Source of the DNA: Candidatus Goldiibacteriota bacterium
Lineage (GTDB): Bacteria > Oederibacteriota > PGYV01
Assembly (NCBI GenBank): GCA_016937715.1
Contig: JAFGWA010000075.1
Coordinates: 1 to 34,642 of the forward strand
Reading direction: 5' to 3'
DNA: 34,642 nt
A model generated the notes under the pieces. It saw only the letters and a program-made list of their open reading frames with translations. It was not told the DNA's origin and did not search any database. How positions within the stretch are numbered: position 1 is the first letter of the stretch; each line of letters begins with the position of its first letter. Positions 7,439 to 14,990 of this stretch are shown piece after piece. A program made the position numbers and the translations under genes.

Positions 7439-8307
7439 TCACTTCTTCTGTCCACCACAAATTCGCTTTTTGGAAATTTCTGCGCGTATGATTTTAATTC
7501 CTGCGCTATATCCGCCACTTCGGCGTAATGAGTAAGTTTTCTTCTTATGTTCCATACCACTGAAACCGACAGAATCATAACCGCAGTCCTTATTTCTTCG
7601 CCGCGCCTGGTGTAGTTTACTATATAGCCTTTGTCGCGGTCTTCTTTTTCATAATGCTGCTCTATAAGAAGGTCAAACGACTTGATAAGTTCCGAACATA
7701 CTTTATTGTATTTTTCATGCGATGTTATTATGACAAAATTATCCCCGCCTATATGCCCGGCAATGTCTTCTTTGTCCCCGTTTTCCTTTACGACATCGTG
7801 AATAAGGCTGGCAAGAAATTTTATAACCGCGTCGCCTTTTTCATATCCGTAGCGTTTATTGTAATATTTAAAATCTTTCATATCCACGTAACATACCGCA
7901 ATCTTATAGTCTTCATCCAGCCTTCTTTCAATTTCCTGGCGGATGTACAGCGAATCCGGCAGGCCGGATAAAGGGTGAAGCTTACCCGCTTTCTTTGCCC
8001 TTTCATATATCTGTGAATCAAGGGCTATATTCAGGTCAAATACGTCAGGAGAATCAACCTTTTCTTTTAAAAGTTCATCCTGAAGAAACTTGGAAGAAGT
8101 AATAAGGTCATTTATCCTTAAATTGTACTTTTCAAGAATTTCTTTTATGGCAATAATTTTCTTTATCATGGGCTTGCTGAATTTTCTGTGCCCGGAAGGC
8201 AGCCTTACGGGTTTTATAAGCCCAAGGCTCTCCCAATATCTAAGTGTCCTTTCAGAAAGCCCGCTTAATTTAGCTCCCGCGCCTATACCTATAAGTTTTT
8301 CTTTCAT
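7435..8307 (-). CDS. MerR-type regulator fused to a degenerate GGDEF domain
   Basis: A 290-residue protein. Residues about 5-70 form a MerR-like winged helix-turn-helix ('GLSERTLRYWESLGLIKP' then 'GHRKF'). Residues about 110-270 are a GGDEF diguanylate cyclase-like domain: 'HPLSGLPDSLYIRQEIERRL', then 'VDMKDFKYYNKRYG' with metal-ligand candidate Asp142, and the signature loop 'GHIGGDNF' at residues 185-191. The fourth signature residue, normally Glu, is Asn190, so cyclase activity is doubtful. The domain may instead sense GTP or c-di-GMP and control DNA binding. Its own promoter (8358-8386) and a 12-bp inverted repeat lie directly upstream, suggesting autoregulation and control of the divergent rhodanese-MauE genes. 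The start follows AAGGGAAGGG. Confidence 0.85.
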   Translation of the reverse strand: MKEKLIGIGAGAKLSGLSERTLRYWESLGLIKPVRLPSGHRKFSKPMIKKIIAIKEILEKYNLRINDLITSSKFLQDELLKEKVDSPDVFDLNIALDSQIYERAKKAGKLHPLSGLPDSLYIRQEIERRLDEDYKIAVCYVDMKDFKYYNKRYGYEKGDAVIKFLASLIHDVVKENGDKEDIAGHIGGDNFVIITSHEKYNKVCSELIKSFDLLIEQHYEKEDRDKGYIVNYTRRGEEIRTAVMILSVSVVWNIRRKLTHYAEVADIAQELKSYAQKFPKSEFVVDRRSD

Positions 8308-8357
8308 AGTTGTTTTCCCTTCCCTTAAGTTATTGTAAATTTGTAGTTAACGATTTT

Positions 8358-8386
8358 AGTATATCAGCGCACAGATATTTTGTCAA
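8358..8386 (-). promoter_or_regulatory. Sigma-70 promoter of MerR-GGDEF gene
   Basis: Read on the minus strand, a perfect TTGACA (8386-8381) and TATACT (8363-8358) are separated by exactly 17 bases. Transcription would begin about 45 bases before the start codon at 8307. Normal 17-bp spacing differs from the stretched 19-20 bp spacers usual at MerR-activated promoters, so regulation here is more likely by repression or upstream binding. Confidence 0.75.
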
Positions 8387-8393
8387 GTATTGC

Positions 8394-8438
8394 ATTTAGG
8401 TTATTTGTTTTGTCAGGGTTTACATTAATAACCTAAAT
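8394..8438. promoter_or_regulatory. Perfect 12-bp inverted repeat, candidate operator
   Basis: ATTTAGGTTATT at 8394-8405 is matched without error by AATAACCTAAAT at 8427-8438, with 21 bases between the arms. It sits seven bases upstream of the -35 box of the MerR-GGDEF promoter, in the divergent regulatory region. There is no T-run, and it lies upstream of both genes, so a terminator is unlikely. A dimeric MerR-type protein binding here is the natural guess. Confidence 0.65.
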
Positions 8439-8557
8439 TCCGGTATTGAATATTTCATTTATACGTTTCAGCTGACATCTTACTTAAAAGATTTGTATTT
8501 ATTTTTGTATTTATATCCGCTTAAACTAATAATACAATGCTGTTTATAAATGCACTA

Positions 8558-8586
8558 TTGACTTTTAACCTTCAATGTTATTTAAT
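8558..8586 (+). promoter_or_regulatory. Probable promoter of rhodanese-MauE operon
   Basis: TTGACT at 8558-8563 and TTTAAT at 8581-8586 are 17 bases apart, about 45 bases before the ribosome binding site AGAGGTG at 8624-8630. The -10 box is only a moderate match in very AT-rich sequence. Confidence 0.5.
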
Positions 8587-8636
8587 TATATTTATAAGTA
8601 CTTAACGCATGATTTAAAAAATAAGAGGTGAACGTT

Positions 8637-9332
8637 ATGGCAAAAGCACGCCCTGTAAAAAAAAGCATTAAAACAACCGCCCCTGACACCGAAATAAAAA
8701 ATAAAACCGGTATCAACAAAAGCCTTATTACAGCTGCTGTAATTATCGCGGTTGCCATTACAGCCGGTATTGCAGCCACGCTTATGCGAAGCAAGAATCT
8801 TTCAAGCCGGCCGGCTGTAACTTCAAACGCGCAGGGCAGCATTACAATAAATGACCCGGCTACAAATCAGTCTTTTCAGCTGAACATTGAACCCGCTTCC
8901 GCTTCCGCCGAACCTGCCGGAGTACAGAACACAATGCCCTCCGCAAAAGCTGATTTCAGTTATCTTCTTAAGAACGCGGCTTCCAAAACAGAGATATTAA
9001 AAATAGGGCTTGATGAAGCCAAATACCTTTACGACAACGGCAAAGCTGTTTTTATTGATTCCAGATCTTACGGCGAATATGAACAGGCGCATATAAAAGG
9101 GGCAATTTCAATACCCGTAGGCACCGCGGTTCAGGACATCGAGAAAAATAAAACAGTTTTAAGCCAGAAAGGCAAAGTGCTTATCACCTACTGCCACGGT
9201 ATCGGATGCCGCCTTTCAGACAAGACCGCTTATATGCTTTATGACGCCGGCTACAAAAACGTTGTAATCTTCTTTGGAGGCTGGAATTCATGGTCAGAAG
9301 CAAATTACCCCGAGTACAAAAAAGCACAATAA
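8637..9332 (+). CDS. Membrane-anchored rhodanese-like protein
   Basis: A 231-residue protein with a basic N-terminus, one membrane segment (residues about 29-47), an Ala/Ser/Pro-rich linker to about residue 105 and a C-terminal rhodanese domain. The domain shows 'AVFIDSRSYGEYEQAHIKGA' and the catalytic loop C186-H-G-I-G-C191-R, which keeps the active-site cysteine and has a second cysteine. Rhodaneses transfer sulfane sulfur or handle thiols; the anchor suggests the domain faces the periplasm. The ATG at 8637 is chosen over a GTG at 8628 because AGAGGTG lies six bases before it. The end overlaps the MauE-like gene by 43 bases, so the two are tightly coupled. Probably a redox or sulfur-handling pair. 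Confidence 0.85.
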   Translation: MAKARPVKKSIKTTAPDTEIKNKTGINKSLITAAVIIAVAITAGIAATLMRSKNLSSRPAVTSNAQGSITINDPATNQSFQLNIEPASASAEPAGVQNTMPSAKADFSYLLKNAASKTEILKIGLDEAKYLYDNGKAVFIDSRSYGEYEQAHIKGAISIPVGTAVQDIEKNKTVLSQKGKVLITYCHGIGCRLSDKTAYMLYDAGYKNVVIFFGGWNSWSEANYPEYKKAQ

Positions 9333-9865
9333 AAAGACAGCCTGAAAAATACAAAATACCTTCAGCATCCGCATTAATTAAAACGCAGGATTTACTTATT
9401 AAGCTTTTTTCCAATAATGCTGTTTTGATTACATTCAAAATACTTATAGGCCTTGTATTTATACTTTCCAGCGTGACCAAAGTATTTGACCCCGAAGAAT
9501 TCTCCAAAGCTATCGGGTCTTATAAAATGCTCCCTGAAACAGTACTGTTCCCGCTTGCCGTTGTAATCCCCTGGCTTCAGCTTATATGCGGTATACTGCT
9601 GCTGGCCGATGTTTACGCCAAAAGTTCCGCTTTTATACTAAGCGGGCTTCTTGTAGTTTACACAATTGCCATAACACAGGCGTGGCTGCGCGGCTTTGAC
9701 ATGGAATGCGGATGTTTTGACCTTATGATAGGGCTGCCGGATAAAGTGGGCATATTCGCGATAATACGCGACCTTGTGCTGCTTGGGATGACAGGCTGTA
9801 TTTTTCTGTTTGATAAGGACGGGCTTTCTTTTTACGGTTTATTCAAAAACAAGAAGGAAATTTAA
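9290..9865 (+). CDS. MauE/DoxX-like membrane protein
   Basis: A 191-residue protein with four hydrophobic segments (about residues 45-62, 83-107, 113-131 and 152-175), matching the MauE/DoxX group. It keeps the 'SSVTKVFDPEEF' motif after the first segment and the 'MECGCFDL' motif (Cys140, Cys142) before the last, both typical of MauE. Family members assist disulfide formation or electron transfer to periplasmic proteins. The start is supported by a GGAGG at 9276-9280 inside the rhodanese gene with a 9-base spacer, making the 43-base overlap real. Together with the rhodanese it suggests a membrane thiol-redox system. It ends four bases from the convergent glycosyltransferase gene. Confidence 0.82.
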   Translation: MVRSKLPRVQKSTIKRQPEKYKIPSASALIKTQDLLIKLFSNNAVLITFKILIGLVFILSSVTKVFDPEEFSKAIGSYKMLPETVLFPLAVVIPWLQLICGILLLADVYAKSSAFILSGLLVVYTIAITQAWLRGFDMECGCFDLMIGLPDKVGIFAIIRDLVLLGMTGCIFLFDKDGLSFYGLFKNKKEI

Positions 9866-9869
9866 TATC

Positions 9870-10649
9870 TTAAATTTTTTCCACCAGATTGTGCCCGTAA
9901 ACGGCTTTCATTATTCTTTTATCGATTGACCCCGTAAGTTTTTCAAATCTGCGTATCAGGCAAGATTTATTCCCCCATTTTTCTTCCAGTTTTTGAATAT
10001 TCTCTTTTTCAAAACCATCGCCTTCATTTTCCTTTATATCCTTAATTGTCCTGCTGCCAAAGTGATGTATAAATGAAGATCCTGTAATATACGATTCAAA
10101 ACCGCATTTTTTAAGCCTCAGGAAAAAATCCATATCTTCCCCTATGCCTATGCCAAATTCTTCTGAAAACAATCCCACTTTTTCAAACCTGTCAGAAGCT
10201 ATAAGCATACACCAGCCGGAAAACCACTTTCTGCTGACATTTTTCATCCGGGCAGTATACGATTCTGCATAAGCCTGAAATTCATAATCAAGCGCGCCTT
10301 CCCTTGTGCCGGGGCTCACAATTCCCGCGTTATTTTTTCTTAAATAAAAATCCGCCAGCGATGACAGCCATCCCTTTCCGGCAACAATATCATTATTTAT
10401 TATACATACCATCCGGCCTGATGCCGCCCTTACCCCCTGGTTCCACGCTTTTGCAACGCCCATATTTTTCCCGTTTTCAATGAACTTTATTTTCTGTTTT
10501 TTAAGATACTCCACAGTACCGTCAGAAGAGCCGTTATCAACGGCAATTATTTCATACGCAATATCATCAGTGTTGGCTTTAATGGAGGCGAAGCATTTTT
10601 TTGTGTATTTTATCTGATTTAACAAAGGCACAACAATTGAAATTTTCAT
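9870..10649 (-). CDS. Glycosyltransferase family 2
   Basis: A 259-residue GT-A fold glycosyltransferase that transfers a sugar from a nucleotide-sugar donor. The N-terminus 'MKISIVVPLLNQIKYTKKCF' and the donor-binding 'VDNGSSDGT' (residues about 38-45) are classic family 2. 'INNDIVAG' around residues 85-90 supplies the DxD-like metal site. 'GIGEDMDFFLRLKKCG' near residue 170 resembles the 'ED.DF..R' acceptor/catalytic motif of rhamnosyl-type enzymes. No membrane segment is evident, so it probably works at the inner face of the membrane in glycan assembly. It overlaps the upstream inositol-phosphatase-like gene by four bases and is the last gene of the lipoprotein-IMPase-GT2 unit. Acceptor sugar unknown. 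Confidence 0.9.
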   Translation of the reverse strand: MKISIVVPLLNQIKYTKKCFASIKANTDDIAYEIIAVDNGSSDGTVEYLKKQKIKFIENGKNMGVAKAWNQGVRAASGRMVCIINNDIVAGKGWLSSLADFYLRKNNAGIVSPGTREGALDYEFQAYAESYTARMKNVSRKWFSGWCMLIASDRFEKVGLFSEEFGIGIGEDMDFFLRLKKCGFESYITGSSFIHHFGSRTIKDIKENEGDGFEKENIQKLEEKWGNKSCLIRRFEKLTGSIDKRIMKAVYGHNLVEKI

Positions 10650-11449
10650 TTTATTACTTTCTTTAACCCCTTTATCATTTTGCGGTGAAAGCCGGCATCA
10701 ACCGCAGCCACTACGTCATACCCGGTCACAAGCTCAAGCCCTTTTAATTTTAGCGGCCTGCCGTAAGGGTCGGTAATTATAAGCAGGCCGTATTTCTGCG
10801 CGATAAAATATGGCGCAAAATTTTCCAGTGAAAGTTTTCCGCGCACATCAATAAACACCCCGTAGTGCCCCATTAATATCTGAAGCATTTCGCCAATCGT
10901 GGCGCCAAGCGACCTGATACTTTCAAAACCATCGGTGAATTTTAAAAGCGCCTGCCCGTCTTTAAAGGTATTATTGGACATTACAAGAAGCGCTGAATTC
11001 CGTACCGGCACGGATGTTTTTTTTATACCTGCTTTTTTGCCGTTTATTACCGCTTTTTTTTTATCCGCGTAAAAATAATCTCCGGTAAAATAATTCCCGG
11101 CAAAGGACATAACAGGTTCATAATTACTGTCAAAAACAGCAATCCCCACACAGACAAAACCCACCGAGTTCATGTAATTATCCGACCCGTCCACCGGGTC
11201 TATGATTATGTAGTGCATATCGGTCCGGGAGGAATGATTTATTACAAACGGTTCCGCTATTTCTTCGGATATTACAGTGGCTTTAACTTTTATATTTTTC
11301 TTTAAAAAATCAATTATCTGTTTTTCGCAATAAACATCAAAAAACTTGGTGGTCTGCCCTTTAGAATTCTTACCGACGGCTTTTGATGAAATACCTTTTT
11401 TTACCCGCGCGGATAACCGGTTGAAAAAACTAACAAGCTTTTTTTCCAT
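10646..11449 (-). CDS. Inositol monophosphatase family phosphatase
   Basis: A 267-residue metal-dependent phosphatase of the inositol monophosphatase/FBPase superfamily. The metal-binding Glu pair is in 'VISEEI' (Glu62-Glu63) and the core motif is 'IIIDPVDGSDNY' (Asp84, Asp87). The late 'WDxAAG'-type motif is present in altered form as 'GYDVVAAVDAG'. Family members dephosphorylate inositol phosphate, PAP or sugar phosphates; the variant motifs do not reveal the substrate. The gene is followed directly by a glycosyltransferase through an ATGA overlap, which favours a role in making a sugar or inositol-containing glycan or lipid. It lies six bases downstream of the lipoprotein gene. Confidence 0.82.
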   Translation of the reverse strand: MEKKLVSFFNRLSARVKKGISSKAVGKNSKGQTTKFFDVYCEKQIIDFLKKNIKVKATVISEEIAEPFVINHSSRTDMHYIIIDPVDGSDNYMNSVGFVCVGIAVFDSNYEPVMSFAGNYFTGDYFYADKKKAVINGKKAGIKKTSVPVRNSALLVMSNNTFKDGQALLKFTDGFESIRSLGATIGEMLQILMGHYGVFIDVRGKLSLENFAPYFIAQKYGLLIITDPYGRPLKLKGLELVTGYDVVAAVDAGFHRKMIKGLKKVIK

Positions 11450-11455
11450 AACAGC

Positions 11456-11875
11456 TTACTTCTTATAAATGGTTATTTCATTCATAAATACGGCAGCGTA
11501 CCAGTCCGGCGGGCTTGGAAAACCGCCGTAAACTACCGCCGTCTGAGGCCCAATTTCAAATGATTCAGTTGTAAGAACTCCGTCTGTCCCCGTCACAAAA
11601 TACTGTCCCCAGGCATTTACCGATACAGTCTTACTTTCCTTTACTTTAATTACCCTGCTGTTAGCATCGGTAATTTCACTGTCAGACAGGGCATTTTCGG
11701 TTGGAAAAAACGATAGCGAGTCCGTACCATCCGCTTCTACTGTAATGCCTATATATTGATTTCCCGTAGGAACTATTCCTGAATGATTATATACCGTAAA
11801 ATTAACATCCTGTCCGCATCCGGCCAGTATAACCATTACTGCCGCTGCCGCAGTTAAAAAGAGGACTTTTTTCAT
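11456..11875 (-). CDS. Small predicted lipoprotein
   Basis: A 139-residue secreted protein with a clear lipoprotein signal peptide: 'MKKVLFLTAAAAVMVILAGC', with lipobox ILAGC and Cys20 as the acylated residue. The mature part is beta-rich ('VNFTVYNHSGIVPTGNQYIG') and belongs to no family I recognise. The start at 11875, and not an ATG 12 bases upstream, is supported by GGAGGG at the right distance and by the signal peptide. It is the first gene after the promoter at 11908-11936 and leads the unit with the phosphatase and glycosyltransferase. It is probably anchored in the inner or outer membrane; function unknown. Confidence 0.8.
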   Translation of the reverse strand: MKKVLFLTAAAAVMVILAGCGQDVNFTVYNHSGIVPTGNQYIGITVEADGTDSLSFFPTENALSDSEITDANSRVIKVKESKTVSVNAWGQYFVTGTDGVLTTESFEIGPQTAVVYGGFPSPPDWYAAVFMNEITIYKK

Positions 11876-11907
11876 ATTTCCCTCCATAATTTGTATTTAT
11901 TTATTAC

Positions 11908-11936
11908 ACTATAAACCAAATAAACCTTGTTTTCAA
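11908..11936 (-). promoter_or_regulatory. Sigma-70 promoter of lipoprotein-IMPase-GT2 unit
   Basis: On the minus strand TTGAAA (11936-11931) and TATAGT (11913-11908) are separated by 17 bases. The predicted start is about 25 bases before the lipoprotein ATG. It lies in the 87-base gap after the transglutaminase-like gene, so the three downstream genes can be expressed independently of polC. Confidence 0.65.
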
Positions 11937-11962
11937 GATAAATATAAATTTAACAGTACTGT

Positions 11963-13018
11963 CTATTCCGACCAGAACTTTACCGGCAGTGAATACACCC
12001 TGCCGTCCATTGGCGGATTTACCCTGGTATGAGCCCTTTTATACTGAATATTAAAACTTTTATCTTCCGTTGATACATAATATTCAAAAGTCCTGAAATA
12101 AGGGGCGCCGGGATTAAATGTATCCCTGTCATTAAACGGCATTGTAAATTCTATTTCACACGGCGCTTTAGCGGTGACAGAAACTCCGGGTTCTATTATG
12201 TAATCTGTTTTTCTTATAAGGTAAAACTTTCCTTCCGGCATTTCATTTGAAACAAGCGTAATATCCCCCGCCTTTAGTTTGCTAAAAACATCCATAGCTT
12301 CAGCCTTTTCTGTAAAAAAAACCTGCGTCACACCTGCAGTTTTCAAAGATGCTTCACCGGTGTTTATCTCTTCATTTAATAATTCTTTTAAGGATACCGG
12401 CTGCCATTCCACAGGCCCCATATGCCTTTCTTTTTTATCCTCTGTAAAATCCATAACCGCCCAGACGCTGTTGCCTTTCAGCGGTTTTATATAATATTCT
12501 ACAGCGTAATGCCCTTCGTAATAAACGATTCTTGCGGGAATGGTAAAACTTCTAAGCAGCGCTGTTGCCGCCCTGCACTTTTCAAGCAGGTTTCCGGATT
12601 TATCCCTTAATACAAAAAGCCCGGAGCGGTTTATTTTATGTAAATCTGAGGTCATTTCGTATTTATCAGGAGCGTCCTGTACAGTTGCCGTAATATAAGA
12701 ATACACGGCATCAGAAACATATACAGAGTTTGCCCGCCTCTTTTCAGATATAGATTCTAAAATCTCATCTCCAAATTCCTTCATCATAGACGTCCCCTGA
12801 TAAGCGTAATACGGGGAAGAAAATGTGAATTCTTTTACCCTTAACGGAAAAGATGAAAGTACACGGGCGCCATAATCCGGCATAGCCGCCGGTTTTACGC
12901 TTTTGCCTTCTATAAGAAAATAAACGCTGAACGGATACTCCTTTGCGGTTAACGGCAATATCGCGGTAAAAACAAAAATAACAATAGCCGCGGTAAATTT
13001 GAACTTAGTCCTCATCAT
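11963..13018 (-). CDS. Transglutaminase-like secreted protein
   Basis: A 351-residue protein with an N-terminal signal peptide or anchor (residues about 5-25). The middle resembles a transglutaminase-like papain-fold domain: Cys148 in 'NLLEKCRAATALLRS', followed by 'IPARIVYYEGH' with His170 and 'WAVMDFTE' with Asp190. This reproduces the Cys-His-Asp triad and the 'LLR..GIPAR' pattern of bacterial transglutaminase-like proteins, which act as peptidases or amidases. The C-terminal ~150 residues look beta-rich. It overlaps the upstream GT39-like gene by 14 bases and has an AGAGG site six bases before the ATG. Probably periplasmic or surface-exposed. The match is clear in the triad but the substrate is unknown. 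Confidence 0.7.
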   Translation of the reverse strand: MMRTKFKFTAAIVIFVFTAILPLTAKEYPFSVYFLIEGKSVKPAAMPDYGARVLSSFPLRVKEFTFSSPYYAYQGTSMMKEFGDEILESISEKRRANSVYVSDAVYSYITATVQDAPDKYEMTSDLHKINRSGLFVLRDKSGNLLEKCRAATALLRSFTIPARIVYYEGHYAVEYYIKPLKGNSVWAVMDFTEDKKERHMGPVEWQPVSLKELLNEEINTGEASLKTAGVTQVFFTEKAEAMDVFSKLKAGDITLVSNEMPEGKFYLIRKTDYIIEPGVSVTAKAPCEIEFTMPFNDRDTFNPGAPYFRTFEYYVSTEDKSFNIQYKRAHTRVNPPMDGRVYSLPVKFWSE

Positions 13019-14978
13019 TTATTACCTCTGTTTGTGAAAGTTCAAACAGGCCTTTTTTGGACTGCTGTAGTTTTTCTTTTTCCACATAATAACACCTGTA
13101 TATTTCTTCGCCGGTATGAGGATTATCCGTAATTTCCGGCACCGCCTCCGGAAATTGCGCTTTAATAGAATCTATTACATCAGTGTCACTTGGCCTGACA
13201 ACAATGCCTATCCCTTTTCTGCCCTGCAGATATGAAGGATAAACATTGTTTTGCGCGCCGCTTAGATATGAGAACCGGGCTTTTTTATGCGTGGTAAATG
13301 TCAGGATGACTTTCTGTTCAAAACTGTAAAAACCATACATTTTTTTTGCTTCAGATACATAAAAATACCAATCTTTTGACTGTTGGTTAACAAGCCTGCT
13401 GATGCCGTTGGCTTCCGGAGAATAATCCATATATGCCGACTTCTGGGAAGGATACACCACAAAGTACTGATGCACATTAATTACAGCTATCGCGGTTATA
13501 ATCACCACAGCGGCAATATTAAACCTTGATATTTTTTTTCCAAGTAAAAACAAACCGTTTTCTATCTTCCTGAACGCAATAAGAATAAGCATATATAGGG
13601 CCGGTATTACGGAAGAAGCCCTGTAAGCCTGAGGCGCCTCTATTGTTATCGTCATCATGCCCGGTAACAGCATCAGAAAGAACCACAAAAGCCAAAGCGA
13701 ATTCGCCCCGGCTGCCGCCGCCGCGGTAAACACGCCTGCCACAAGAAGCACCCCTGAAATATTGTCAACGAGAGGCGCTTTGTAAAGGTTATGCCTGCCG
13801 TTGTAATCACCTTCAAAATTAAACATAAGCAGATGCAGTTTAACGCTTAAGAGCAGCGGCTTTAAGCTGCCCTTCTCTTTTATTTCCTGCGTAATATTAA
13901 TATCCTTTACGCGCCTTGTATAATCCTGCCAGTTATTTACCGCATAGGTAATAAGCGGAGCGGCGGTTATAAGCCCTATTGCCCCGGCTATCATTACTTT
14001 TTTAAGCTGCTTTTTAACAAACATTTCTTTATCTTTAAGGAATGTTATAAACAGATGCGCCGCGGCTATCACCACCACCATATTTGCCGAAGAAAACGAA
14101 TAAAGTCCAATCCCTGCTATAAAACCCGCCAAAGCCGCAAAATACCACTTATTATCTTCTATCATCCTTATATAAAAGTAGAAGAACAATATCTCTATGA
14201 AAATTGTCTGCATCCCAAGAAAAGCCACTCTTGAAAAAGTGATATGCCACCTTGAAAAGGCCAGCAGCACCGCGGCTGCGGCTGCATAGCGCGCGCTGCC
14301 AAATACACGTTTTGCCAGAAAATAAAACGCGGGCACGCACAGCGTTCCTAAAATTATTGAGACCATTTTTAAAGACAGTATTTCCGGGCCCATTATTTTA
14401 ACAAATACGGACGCAAGCCAGGTGAACATTGCCGGCATTTGCGTTAATCTTGGTATAAAGACTTCAAACCTGTTTGTGGCAAGCATTGATATTACTTCAT
14501 TGCCGTTCTGCGCCTCGTCAAACCAGACACCAAGGGGTATTTCATTTATTTTGTAAATTCTAAGGAAAAAAGCGGCGGCAGTAATTAACACAAGAAATAA
14601 AATTTCATAAATACCTTTTACCCGCGGTTCTTTGTTCTCCCTGACATCCAAGCCTGTACGCGACGACAGAAACACCAGCACTCCGCCTGCAATCATCATA
14701 ATTGAAGCTGCGCCTGCCGTTCTTTGCATAAAAAAAGAGAAAATATACTGCGCCGCGGAAATCATAAGCATTCCCGGCCCCAGTAACATAAGAGACCGCG
14801 CCCCTTTTTTATCCCTGCCGGTTTCTTCCCCGTAATACTGAAAAAACGCAAGCACAATCAGGTATAAAAGCACGGTAATATAAGAGAACCTTGAAGGGAA
14901 AAAAACCGGATGTATTGATATCAGGGCCACTGAAAGAAAAAGAAAACTGTTCACATAAATACTTTTAATCCCGGTCAT
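13005..14978 (-). CDS. GT39-like (ArnT/PMT-type) membrane glycosyltransferase
   Basis: A 657-residue polytopic membrane protein with roughly twelve hydrophobic segments in the first 500 residues and a soluble periplasmic tail. After a few N-terminal segments comes 'RIYKINEIPLGVWFDEAQNG', whose Asp-Glu pair in the first large loop is the hallmark of GT-C enzymes of the GT39/GT83 type, using polyprenyl-linked sugars. Motifs such as 'AAVLLAFSRWHITFSRVAF' agree with this superfamily. Its ribosome binding site (AGGGG) lies in the 12 bases after polC, so the two are probably co-transcribed; the 3' end overlaps the transglutaminase-like gene. The acceptor may be protein or lipid. Confidence 0.8.
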   Translation of the reverse strand: MTGIKSIYVNSFLFLSVALISIHPVFFPSRFSYITVLLYLIVLAFFQYYGEETGRDKKGARSLMLLGPGMLMISAAQYIFSFFMQRTAGAASIMMIAGGVLVFLSSRTGLDVRENKEPRVKGIYEILFLVLITAAAFFLRIYKINEIPLGVWFDEAQNGNEVISMLATNRFEVFIPRLTQMPAMFTWLASVFVKIMGPEILSLKMVSIILGTLCVPAFYFLAKRVFGSARYAAAAAVLLAFSRWHITFSRVAFLGMQTIFIEILFFYFYIRMIEDNKWYFAALAGFIAGIGLYSFSSANMVVVIAAAHLFITFLKDKEMFVKKQLKKVMIAGAIGLITAAPLITYAVNNWQDYTRRVKDINITQEIKEKGSLKPLLLSVKLHLLMFNFEGDYNGRHNLYKAPLVDNISGVLLVAGVFTAAAAAGANSLWLLWFFLMLLPGMMTITIEAPQAYRASSVIPALYMLILIAFRKIENGLFLLGKKISRFNIAAVVIITAIAVINVHQYFVVYPSQKSAYMDYSPEANGISRLVNQQSKDWYFYVSEAKKMYGFYSFEQKVILTFTTHKKARFSYLSGAQNNVYPSYLQGRKGIGIVVRPSDTDVIDSIKAQFPEAVPEITDNPHTGEEIYRCYYVEKEKLQQSKKGLFELSQTEVINDED

Positions 14979-14990
14979 TATTACCCCTGT

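Larger units (their letters stand above)
8308..8636. other. Divergent regulatory region
   Basis: These 329 bases separate the divergent MerR-GGDEF and rhodanese genes and contain no convincing coding frame. They hold a strong minus-strand promoter (8358-8386), a perfect 12-bp inverted repeat (8394-8438) and a likely plus-strand promoter (8558-8586). The part between 8440 and 8557 is AT-rich without further recognisable structure. Confidence 0.7.
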
